NCBI GenBank assembly: GCA_947683625.1
Contig: CANTUR010001088.1
Span: forward strand, 1-64,000
From: Mallotus nudiflorus
Lineage: Eukaryota; Streptophyta; Magnoliopsida; Malpighiales; Euphorbiaceae
Reading direction: 5' to 3'
DNA length: 64,000 nucleotides
Shown here: positions 46,808 through 57,955 of the stretch, piece by piece
Numbering within the stretch: the first letter of the stretch is position 1
How the letters are laid out: each line of letters starts with the position of its first letter
Position numbers and translations under genes: made by a program
Notes under the pieces: model-generated
Databases searched by the model: none
What the model was told of the DNA's origin: nothing
Seen by the model: only the letters and a program-made list of their open reading frames with translations

Positions 46808-47304
46808 TGTTAGGGTCATTTTTGAAAACTCTAAAGGCCGATAATGAAAGGAAAAAAAATATCTCACCATTAGATGAGATTGATTAAGAATGATGATTGA
46901 AAAGCACATTTAGAACCATCTGAAACCCTAAAACCCTAATCAAATACCAAACTCAACATTTTTTAAACTAAACCTAACCCTAAGAAAGAGGTTTTAATGA
47001 TTCAGAGAGTAAAGTTTATGTTGATAATTAGTAAATTCTTAAAAAAGACTTTTAATGTTTGTAGTGTCTATTTTTTAGACTGATTTTCAGTCTGGAAGTT
47101 TCAGTTTAAAATTTGGAAGCCCCGGGATAAAAAGTCAAACTTCGGTCAATGGACCTTTCCGAAGGTCAAATTGAGCTCATGGAGTTGAATTTCAATCTAA
47201 AACTATTTTTTAAACTAATAGCGTGTCAGTGTGGACAGTTGACAAAAAGTCAAAATTCTGACATCCGGTGCTAAAATCAATCTTATGCATCTAATAAAAG
47301 AGGG

Positions 47305-48091
47305 AGAGACCCAAATATGACCCTAATGTTTACCTCAATTCTCACGTTGATACATTTTGTTTTCCGAAGTCCAATTATGACTTCAATTTTTAATTATTTT
47401 TTAAAATTGAATTAAAATTATTCATTAAAATATGAATTATAAATGTATAAATTATTTTATAATGATAAATGCCTAAATAGTTTTTATATTTATTATAATT
47501 TTTTATACGGTATTAAACACATATATTATACTTTAATTATAAATTAATTAATTAATATTTATGTTATTTATAATTTATGATTTTATTTTAATATGTAGTT
47601 TTTTTTTGTACTACTAGAATAATAGGAAAATATGAAAAATTGGAAACTAAAATCAATAAAAAATATTGAAGTAATTAATTTTTTAACAAAAGGGTGGGAT
47701 ATATAAAAAAAATTAAAATATAATAATTAGTTTAAATTATATCTTAATTTATATGTATTGAAATAAAAAATTTCATTAAATTTTATAAAATAATTAAAAT
47801 TTGAAACTTAAATAATTTATTCTTAAAATTTAAAGTAAAAAAATAAAATTGTCGAAATATTAAATATAACTGTTTTCCAAATAAAACAAATAAATTGTCA
47901 AAATGAGAATTGGTGTAAACATGAAGATCATTTTTGGAAATTGTCCTTTGGTTTTAATGGAAAAATTTAACATTATTAAGTGTAGTGTTTAAATGCACCA
48001 AAGTTGAAAACTTTAGGATTATAATTAGACTTCAAAAAAATATAGTGTCAAAGTAAAAATTGAAATAAACATTAAGATCATATTTGGACCT
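47305..48091. mobile_element. Mutator-like MITE with ~80-bp terminal inverted repeats
   Basis: About 787 bp absent from the 5' LTR (empty site near 17690). The left end reads 'gacccaaatatgaccctaatgtttacctcaatt'-like sequence and the right end is its inverted copy over about 80 bases with scattered changes. A further inverted copy of the tip lies inside, at about 47890-47945. Flanks 'taataaaag' and 'tataaaata' are A/T-rich and could be a decayed 8-9 bp TSD. No transposase. Very A/T-rich interior. Confidence 0.75.
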
Positions 48092-50989
48092 ATAAAATAA
48101 TGCACAAATTCCTAGGAGAAGTGATCAATCAAAGAGTATTATATTCTTGGACAAGTGTCAACCTAAGATTTATTCTAATATTTTTTTATATCTTTTAGTG
48201 TCAAATAATACCACATTTAGTTGTAGATTTATTACAACTATGCCACCAAGTCTTAGTCAATAAATAGAAGGTTTGTGGAAACATTTTGGGGAGAGAAAAA
48301 ATTCTAGTAGCTAAAAATTAAGAGTGAGAAAAAAAAGAGGAGAAAAAAAAGGAAAATAGCCTAAATTATGTCAAAATAAAAACTCTCCTCATCTACCCTC
48401 TTTCTCTCACCTTACTCTTTTCAATCGCCACTTAATTCTTAACCTAAACATTCTCCTAAGCACTTATTAATCCTTCCATAATCCAAAAACAACAATCAAA
48501 TTAAAGAAAAGCTCACAATAACCTAAAATCAACCAAACATTAACCAGAAAAGGACCTATGGTTCACTTTACTCAATTTACTTTCAATCTCAAATTTATCA
48601 ATATAATTCTTGTTTTTGGTGACTTTAATCGCATATTCTGAGGGTAAACACCTTATAAAAGTCATTTCTCTTCATATTAGGTTTGAATTGTTAGGTTTGG
48701 GGCCTTCATTTCTTAAATTTTTTAGCAAAATAGTCAAGTTTTTTACGTGTGCCCAAGGGGGAATGGCCAGAATTAAGCCATTGATAGCTACCCAGCTATC
48801 CATAGCCTAAATCTAGCTATCCATGGTGAATTCCAAGTGTTCAAAGGTGAAATATGAGTGTTTATGCTCAACTCCCCGAATCATGCACTCTTTGCTTTGA
48901 AATGACTCCAACAATGGTCCTAATGACTCACATGAATTTTATATTGATTATACATTACTAAAATTAATCTAAAAGGTCATAGGATCATCAAAGTTATTAT
49001 TTTTCTAATTTATTTTTAATTTTAAAATATTTTTCCTTAACACACAACTTTTGCTTTAAAGCTTTTAAATTTTCTTGCTTGTTTTAATTTTGGACGAACT
49101 TTTGGTTGATGATTAACATTATGATGCTACTTGTGTATTCTTTATTGTGATTTTAGGTTTATTAATTGATTTTATGCTAACTTAGTGACCTAATTTTGGG
49201 TATTTTTTGTCTTGAACTATGTGTTACTTGTTGTGTATGTGGATTAAGTGAAATTTGTGTAGTTATGTGAATTTTGTGAGCCTTGTTTTGATGATTATGT
49301 GCATATTACTATTCTAATTATTTTTTATTAATTTATGATATTTGGGAGTCTAATTTGTTATTATTGAAAGTTGTGTGTGTATTGTGATTATATTTGGGCT
49401 TTACTTGTGCATTTTGTGATCATAAGAGTGCTAATTAGCCTTAACGGTTAATTTGGTACTTTTATGAGACTTCAATGTGATCTATGTGTTTGTTATTAAA
49501 TATTTCATTGTTCTAGTGATATTTTTTAGTCTATTTTGTGAATATTAAGTGTCTTGAATTTAGCAAATGTCTATTTTTCATATTTATTATTTTATGTTCA
49601 TTTTGATTACTTAGAAGCATCAGTTGAATATTATTAGTTAAATTGATGTATTCTAAAGTATTATTCATTAATTTCTTACCTTTTTCTAATTTTTAATCAA
49701 TTTTCCTTTATTCTATCTCTTTTTTATTGTCTCTAATTAATTTTTCCTTTTTATTAATTATTATTACTAACTAATTTCTCTATTTCTTGCAATTTTGCAT
49801 TTCATGCATTCTCATGTGCTTGATGTATATGATATTCCTTTTGCATATAACTATCATGTGTGTGAATTCTTTTTAGATCTTTTAAAAGCATTTTACATGA
49901 ACCCTAGCATGCATCACTACCATTCTTGCATGAATTTTGGAATTGCATCATGTTGTATACACCTCAGTTGGCATCATTCATCATCTTTGCATGCACCCCA
50001 GATTTACTTAATGCTTGTGTAAGCATGCATTTGTGTCACGACCCAAATCGGGAGTCATGACCGGCGCTAAAAAATGGGAATTCTTTAGAATCTAGAACCC
50101 GTAGCAAGCCTTAAAAATTAAAAAAACGCATGTAATAAATAAATTAAAATACACTAGAATTAAAATTTAAATCGATATAAAAATAAATACTTAACTGTCA
50201 TATCATAAAATAAAAATGTTTCCATACAATAATCAAAGAAATGTCTCACACTAAAATAACATTCTACTGATACAACACCATACTACTACAGTTTTTTAGA
50301 ATACAACAAAAGTTCAGATAAATAATTTACATAATCTAGCCGAGGCTGAAGAAGTCTGGCATAAAGGTCTACTACTGAGGTCTGATGATGAGGAATCTCT
50401 TGAAAAAAAAATATTGAGGGGAGTCAGACCTCACTGAGTGAATTATTATAATATATATACATGTTATCTAAAATATATACAGTCAAACATCAGTGTATAT
50501 ATAAATATATACATGCATTTCACACAGATGCAAAACTCTGCTTTTATACATATATAACAAATGCAGAAAAATATTATTTAAGTAAAGGATCAAATAGAAC
50601 CCTAAAAATAATTGTAAACTCAAATAAATATCTCATTAGTCGTGCAGGCTTACTTAATTCCAAATAAATTTTCTTATTCTATTTTGGACAGTAGACTAGC
50701 CTCGAGACACTAAGTCAACCAAGTTCCAGTAGTCTCATTGTCAGTGTAATTGGCCCCGAGACACTAGGTCAACTGAGCTACATCAACCACATTATTCACT
50801 CACCTCAAATCTCAATAATCAATCAATCAAATTCACCTCAAATAATTCTCACAATATCAACCCTAAAGTCTAACGAACCGGTACGTATACAGTCCTAGTG
50901 CAACTCATTAAGTAGCACGTTCTATTGATATCCTTCTTATAAAATTGTATATTTATTGAAAATAATTAAATGTATAATTAAACATAAAT

Positions 50990-51210
50990 GACATTTATAA
51001 CAAAGAAATATATCATATATATACCAGATATATACCAAAAATATACTAAATATATTTCAAGTATATATATGCTACATATAACCAAAATCAACCATAAATA
51101 TACCAAAAATATACCAGAATGCATATTGAGAAATTATCAAGTATATACCTTCGCATGTACATCGAAATATACCAAAATATACTAAAAGCATACCGAAAAT
51201 ATACTAAATC
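50990..51210. repeat. Degenerate 'atataccaaa' repeat cluster
   Basis: About fifteen variants of a 9-11 base 'atatacca(a/g)a' motif in 220 bases, inside the 3-kb solo LTR. Confidence 0.7.
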
Positions 51211-52807
51211 ATTTAATGAAATAATTGATATCAAAACATAATTATTTATAATCATGCACTATATGTAATGTATATATAAAATAATAACTCATAAGTTTGC
51301 GCTCCTTGAGATTGGCTCAACGGGCCTGGTCCGATAGGCCTCGGTCTCAGCGCAACTAGAAAATAAATAATAATAATAATAATCAAAATAAATTTCTAAC
51401 TTATACTTCTAAGAATTCTAAAGGAGACTCGATCTAGGAATTCAAAATCAAGACAAATACAAAAATTCAAGATCGACCTGACGTCACATTTTACGAGAAT
51501 TTTATCAAAAATTCAACAGAACCTCCTTTGTGAAATGGGCATCTCTCTATTGATAGTAGAACAGATCCTACAAAGAAAACACATTTTTAATACAACAAAG
51601 CTCAACACCTCGAGTTGGAACCCCGAACTACACAAATTCCCAACTAAGGTTCACAAATCGCCAAAAATAAAAATAATAAATATGTTAAAAATCATCAAAT
51701 TCCATGAAACACTAAAATATAATATATTTTAACATTAAATCACTAAATATAATTATTTTTACAATAATTTAATAAAATCTCAAATAATAATATAATATTA
51801 ATAAAAATCAAGCTTTTCAATAATTCAACATGTAATAGTAAAATTCACTTTTCTATACTCATATAACTTAAATATATATAAAAATTAATTAAAAATCCAT
51901 TTTATCACCAAAATAGTTAATAATATATTATTTGAATATAATTTTTGAAAATTAGTATTAATTAGTTAAAAATAGTTAATCATTTATAAAAACCATTTTA
52001 ATACTCTATAAAATTCTAAAATAATTTAAAACATATTATTTAACTATAATTTCAAGAAAAATACACAATTAACTTATTAATTCAATATTTCCATAATACA
52101 AATAATATTCTCAAAAATTATATAAATTCACTAAAAATTATTTTAATAATTCTAAAATTATTAACTCAAATTAATAACACTAATTTAACTAAATTTTCAA
52201 TAAAACTAATTAATTAACATAATTATCAAAAATTCAATATTTTAATATTAAAATAATAAAAAATTACCCATAATTCAAAATAATTCAAAAAAATAAAAAA
52301 ATTATTTTTAGGAAGATTAAGTTGGTATAAATAACATTTCTAAAGCAAAAATCCATAAATCAAACACAATAATTCAAAAAAATTTAAAACCTTAAAACAC
52401 ACAAACTAAAAATTAAAGATAACTCATAAATGAGGGGATTCAAGCTCAAACAAAGCTTAGAACTAGCTTCACCAGAACTAGAGGGTTTGAAAGAGACTAG
52501 AGCGACGAGATTTAGTGGTTGGAGGAGCTACCAGCATTAATGGAGTCCACTGTTTGCAAGTCTTAATTCAAGCGATTATGACGGCTATCGACGACTTTGT
52601 AGGTGGCAGATGGCAGCTAGGAAGGAAGAGAAGTCGACGGTGGTGAGTGATGGTAGTGGTTTGTGGTTCAGCGGAGCTGGTTGCACAGTGACAGTGCGGG
52701 AAGAAGAAGAAGAAAAGAAATAGGGAGAGAGAAAATGATTTGACATGAGTTAACCCGATTTTAACCCCCTATTTATTTATTAGGAAAATACTAAAATCAC
52801 CAACACC

Positions 52808-52808
<1 letters not shown>

Positions 52809-52839
<31 letters not shown>

Positions 52840-52842
52840 TTA
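52809..52842. repeat. (TAA)n(TTA)n mirror microsatellite
   Basis: A run of AAT/TAA triplets switches to ATT/TTA triplets in the middle, forming a perfect hairpin-capable tract. Confidence 0.9.
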
Positions 52843-54949
52843 AATAATAGAAATGATAATAACTTTAATGCATTTAAATAATAAAACCTCTAAAATAAAT
52901 TACTTTATGTAAACAAAATTCTTAAAATAAAATAAATAAATAATATTCACAAATAATAATAGTAATATATAAATAAAATTTAAAATTTTTATTAATACTG
53001 CATATCTCAAAATAATTTAATATTATTTAAAATATATGGTCATTACAATTTGCATTTTGCATTTATATATCTATTGTTACTCAATCACCAAGTTCAATAT
53101 TTCAATTACTAACATTACTAACTCTATTAACTAATAACATTTATTTTTATTGCAATTTATTTTTCAAGCATTTTATATATTGTTCTTGTATTATGTTTCT
53201 CATTATTAAGCTCATAATCTCAATCGCTCATTCTCTACTTTATTTAATGTTTATTTTTATTTTATTTCATTATTTATTTATATTTCTTTAATTGCAATCT
53301 CTACTTCCAATACTATCTATTTTATTCTTTATTATTTATTTGCCTTTATATTTCATATTTGCCATCTCTATAATCTCTACAATTCTATTCACTTCATCTC
53401 TAATCTTATTTTCTTTTCCTTTTATGCTTAATTTATAATCTAATGCCTAATTTATTATTTCTTTCCTTTAATTATTCATCTTTTATTTATTTATATATTT
53501 CCATTGTCATGGTATTTCATAGTTCTCAAGCACTTTCTTTTATTATTTTGTTTATCATTTGTTGTCATAATCTCTACTCTCATCGCTTTCTTATTTTTTT
53601 ATTTATTACTTTCATATGTGCATCTCTACTACATTACTTTCTTTATTTTAATTGTTATTTATTTTATGTCTTAGCATAATCCCTCTCTACACCTTAATTT
53701 CTATTTTAATTTCATTTATTTTCCTCTTTTCTTTTATTTACATGTCTCTATAATGCTATTTTCACTTATTTGATCTTTTATTTGTGATTTAATCCTTATC
53801 TTGACATAGTATTTTCTTTATAAATTTAATATTTATTTAAGTGTCTTATTCTTATCTCCTTTTCTAATTTCTTTTTATTTCAATATTTTGGTATTTTTAC
53901 TACATATTTAATATTTATTTCTTCTTTTATTCATTTTTTAATTTATTTGCATTAATTTTTAATTTTAACTAAATATTTCAATTTTTAATATAATTTTTAT
54001 TTCATTTTTATCTTGATTTTAATAGTAATTTCCTTTCTACTTTATTTCTATAATTACTATAAATTTATTCTTATTTCATTTTGATTTTATTTTTCATCTT
54101 CGTTAAATATTAAAGGATTTTTCTACTAATTTATCTTCTTTTCTTCAATTAATTTTATTTTCTATTTTGATTATTAATATCTCATGTCCTTTCATTTTAT
54201 GCAAAATTGCCTCTATGCTTATTTGTGAATATTTATTTATTGCTTGTTATTTTGTGTTGTGTTTTTTCGTAATGTTGAAAATCAACTAAAGCCTCAAAAT
54301 CAATTATTTCATTTTCCTTCTTTTTAAAACCATTTATGATTATTGAGAAAATAATATGGCAATAATTGATTATGTGTATTCAATATTATCCAAGGTACAA
54401 GATTTTACATCTTAAGGGCTAATTTGATAAATTGAACACATTATTAATTAAAGGCCTTAATTTGACCAATTAACCACAATAAATGTGGTCTTTTTAGAAT
54501 TTTTTAACTTCCATTTTCTATTAGATAAATAATATTTAATTTTATGCTTTTTACTTATCTTTTCCATTAATTTCATCCTTTTTATGCACTTTTCAATCAT
54601 TTTTCATCTTATTTTCTATTTTCATTTTAAATATCAATTTTTCTAAAAATAATGACTCTTAAACTCAAAAAATAAGGACAAAATGAAGAAAAGGAGCCTA
54701 CTTGAGTGTTTATCTCTATTATCTCATCCTTTTTTTTTTATTATTTTGTTATTTATTTCATTTTCTACATTACATGATTATGATGCCATGCATAAAAATT
54801 CCCATGACATATATGTGATGAATATGTTATGATTGTGTGTTATTAATTCCATAACATGTAAATATGCCATGTTTATGCCATATATATTCATTATGCCATT
54901 AGGATTGTCATGTGTATATATACCATGTTAGTTTACTTACCATGATTTA

Positions 54950-56072
54950 TGTGAACCCAAACTCAAGAACCAAGCCCAACAAGTTTGAAGTTGCTAGTGA
55001 ACCATTGAGAGTCCAAGAAGGCCTAATTACAAGGTCAAAATCCAAAAAAAATTACAAGAGGCCTTATTTGGGTTAATATAAGGCATTTTAAAGCTTAAGA
55101 GCATTCAGATCCATTCCAAATCAATGAGGGAACAAGGGAGTCTCAAATGATGCATTTAAGCTCATTAAAACACATCAAAATGGGCTAATAAGTCACTACT
55201 GCGATTGTAAGTCTTGGGGTGATCGCAAATTTGAGATCGTAGGAGTATGGAATGAGCAAGCCACTTAAAGAAAAAAAATATCTCAACTGCAATTGTAGCC
55301 GCATCTACCATTGAATTTCCTTTTGAATTATTGACTAGGACGATTACAAAGTGTGTTATTGCATGGAATAACAACTTGCACCACTTCAAAACGTGTTTTA
55401 ACAATTTAAAATAGCCTAATAATATAGTTAAGAGCATATTTTAGTGTAATAAACCTTAGAGTTACATGTTTATTCTAAATATAGTTATTGGAGGTGTATT
55501 CAATACAATTAGTGGGCAATTTTAGGTTAATGGTTGTAAAAGCTAGTTTTTATCCTATGTTTTAGTGTCTAGTTAGTGTGTGTGAGATTGGTCTTGTATC
55601 TATATAAATAGGATCTTATTTCATTATAAGACATGTTGAATTGATTTATAAAATATTAAGTTTATTTTTAGTGAGAAATTTGCTTTGAAGTTCTTGTATG
55701 AACTTTGTATCGTATCAAGTCTAGTGAGGTTTATGGTGTTAAAATCTAAAATCTTTGTCTTCTTCATTTCTCAAACTTATTTTCTTTATTTTTTGTTGGC
55801 GACCTTGAAGTCTATTGAAGGCTTTTCCAATTGTTTTAAGGGGTGTTAATTCTTTTTTCCATTAGAAGTTTATTATAGCTCTTTAGCTTTTGGGGAGCTT
55901 GAATGAAAGGTTAATGATCTTATTCTAATTTGGTAAGAACTAAAATAGCTATTTTATCTCTTTCTCGAATGATCCTATAGCTTAATCTTGGAACGTGATA
56001 AATTTTAATCTTCAAGTTTATCATAGCATTATAACTATTAGGGAGCTTAAGTTATAAATCTATTAATTTCCA
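54950..56072 (+). repeat. 5' LTR of the Ty3 element (1123 bp)
   Basis: TGTGAACCC to TTTCCA. TATA box TATATAAATA at 55601-55610 on the plus strand, about 650 bases in. The 3' LTR carries the matching box TATATAAACA at 61331. A long antisense frame in both LTRs (55437-55165 and 61191-60913) is shared only because the LTRs are copies. Confidence 0.85.
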
Positions 56073-56079
56073 TCATGTT

Positions 56080-56091
56080 TTGTATTAAAGC
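56080..56091 (+). promoter_or_regulatory. Decayed primer-binding site (tRNA-Met) of the Ty3 element
   Basis: TTGTATTAAAGC, seven bases after the LTR end, agrees with TGGTATCAGAGC at 9 of 12 positions and is followed by the usual 'ttagcttaagattgagg'. Confidence 0.65.
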
Positions 56092-56640
56092 TTTAGCTTA
56101 AGATTGAGGTTTGTGTATCCTTTGATTTAATTGTTGTTATTTTGTTTCTTTTCATTTAAAGTTTCTATCTACCATTGTTCTTGTGTTTTATCTTCTTGTG
56201 TTCTTGTTATAGTGATCTTTCTTCCTTTTTCTATGTTTGAGCTTATTATTATCAAAACAAAAAAAAATTGTGCATAAAAAAGTGTGATTTTTATGTTCTT
56301 GTTTCTTCTCTATTTGCTTATATTTGAAAAAAAATACAAAGTGTCTAATTATTGTTTGTCTTTGATTATTTCTTTACCTTACCTTTTTATTTACTTATGG
56401 CCTACCCAACTATTTCACTTTATTAATTGCTACATTCTTGACTTTGCTTGATTTAAGAATCTTAGTTCATCTAAGAACCCATAAATCAATTAAGAGTGGT
56501 AAAAGGCAAGAATGTGTAAGATTATTAGAGTGGATAAAAGCCAAAATTTGAGTGCAAACACGAGAGCGAGTGTACAAAATTTTAAGTGAAACACATGAGG
56601 GAGTGTTGTGAGGTTTTATTTCTATTATCTATCCTAATAT
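56092..56640 (+). other. Ty3 element leader
   Basis: A/T-rich untranslated stretch between PBS and gag; no feature beyond an A9 run near 56262. Confidence 0.5.
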
Positions 56641-56654
56641 TTGTTGTTTTAATC

Positions 56655-57410
56655 ATGTCTAAGGATACAAGTACATCATCATCAAATGACCAAATGTTGC
56701 AAGCCATGTAAAAATAATTTGAAAGGATGTTTAAGGTGATGGAAGGAGTCAATGAAAGGCTGTAAAGGCATGATGGCATTCTAAACCAATTACAAAGAGT
56801 GCCTAGATAAAGGAGATAACCATCAATTTAGCAAGAGGAGTATAATGGTGGAGATGACTTAGAGGATGACCAAAATCATTTTGGTTGGACATCCTAGGAG
56901 GCAAGCTAGGAGAGGCCATGTTGAAGATGCAGATCATAACCTTAGAATCATAAAAATAAAAATCCTTCATTCCTAAGAAGAAAATGATTTGAATGTCCAC
57001 CTTGAATAGGAGAGGAAGGTGCATCTCAATTTTTAATGTTATAACTATTTAGAGGAGAAAAAGGTAAAACTTACAACTGTTGAATTTTATGACTATGATA
57101 TTGTTTGGTAGGATTAATTTTGTAAGGAAAAAAAGAAGATATAGAGGGAGACCTATAGAGTCTTGGAGGGAGATGAAACAAATCATGAGGAGGATATTCA
57201 TTCTTAGCCACTACTATACAAAGCTTTATTAAAGTCTTCAAACTTTAACTTAAGGAAGCTTAAGTGTGGAGGAGTACCACAAAGAAATGCAGATGCTCAT
57301 GATGAAAGCTAATGTAGAGGAAGATAGAGAAGCCACCATGTTAGGTTTTTGAATGGCCTAAATAAAAACATAATTGATCATGTTGATTTGCATCATTTAA
57401 AGAAAACAAA
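56655..57410 (+). pseudogene. Ty3 element gag
   Basis: Plus strand with many stops. The start region reads MSKDTSTSSSNDQMLQAM, then a helical segment. Around 56940-57220 it follows the retrotransposon-gag core with a tryptophan-rich centre and SWREMKQIMRR near 57160. LSVEEYHKEMQMLMMKANV (about 57264-57320) is the conserved C-terminal helix, followed by GFLNGLNKNIIDHVDLHHL. Zinc knuckle and protease do not follow; the sequence jumps to integrase at about 57405. Gag would form the particle coat. Confidence 0.75.
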
Positions 57411-57955
57411 TTATATATGCCACAAAGTTCTTTGAGAGAGTTACTTATGATAGAGGCACATAGTGGAGGTTTAATGGGGAAATTTTAGGATAAAAATGAC
57501 TATAGATATGTTAAGTGACCATTTATTTTGGCCACAGATGAAGACAGATGTTGAGAGAGTTTGTGAAAGATGTATCACTTGTAAACAAGCCAAATCCAAA
57601 TCAATGCCTCATGGTTTGTACACACCCCTACCTTTACCAAATGAACCTTGGCTAGACATTTGCTATGGACTTTGTTTTAGGATTACCTAGGTCCAAGGGG
57701 GGAGAGACTCTATTTTTATTAATGTTGATAGGTTTAGCAAAATGGCATATTTCATTCCATGTCACAACATAAATGATGCAACCCATATTACAAATCTATT
57801 CTTCAAAGAAGTAGTAAAACTACATGGAGTGCTAAGAACTATAGTGAGTGATTAAGATTTCAAGTTCCTAAGCCATTTTTGGAAGACATTATGGGCGAAG
57901 ATGGGAACAAAACTCCTATACTTAACAACTTGTCACCCGCAAACGGAGGTGGTGA
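57411..57955 (+). pseudogene. Ty3 element integrase, N-terminal half
   Basis: Begins in the RNase H/integrase linker. The HHCC zinc finger shows EAHSGGLMG with the second His replaced, then the C-x2-C motif VCERCITCKQAK in the open piece 57496-57690. Catalytic core pieces in shifted frames follow: [13 protein letters not shown] with its aspartate, a TIVSD aspartate near 57848 preceding a stop, and HPQTEVV at 57936-57955, where a solo LTR interrupts. The reading resumes at 60111. Confidence 0.82.

Larger units (their letters stand above)
50033..53047 (-). mobile_element. 3-kb solo LTR with ATTTG target-site duplication
   Basis: Starts TGTCACGACC and ends GGTCATTACA, giving extended near-inverted ends, and is flanked by perfect ATTTG repeats at 50028-50032 and 53048-53052. 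The 5' LTR of the host element supplies the empty site near 20333. No PBS, PPT or coding motif is inside, so it is a solo LTR or a noncoding LTR-like element. Orientation is inferred as minus from an A/T box and pyrimidine-rich leader (rc of about 52780-52690). Similar TGTCACGACC starts are known from Tekay/Del-type chromovirus LTRs; this lineage call is tentative. It is the only G/C-richer patch nearby (52490-52700). Confidence 0.75.

Noticed and set aside
55165..55437. Antisense ORF of about 90 codons also present at 60913-61191
   Set aside because: The similarity is explained by the two LTRs being copies; frames differ in length and ends, and no motif is present.
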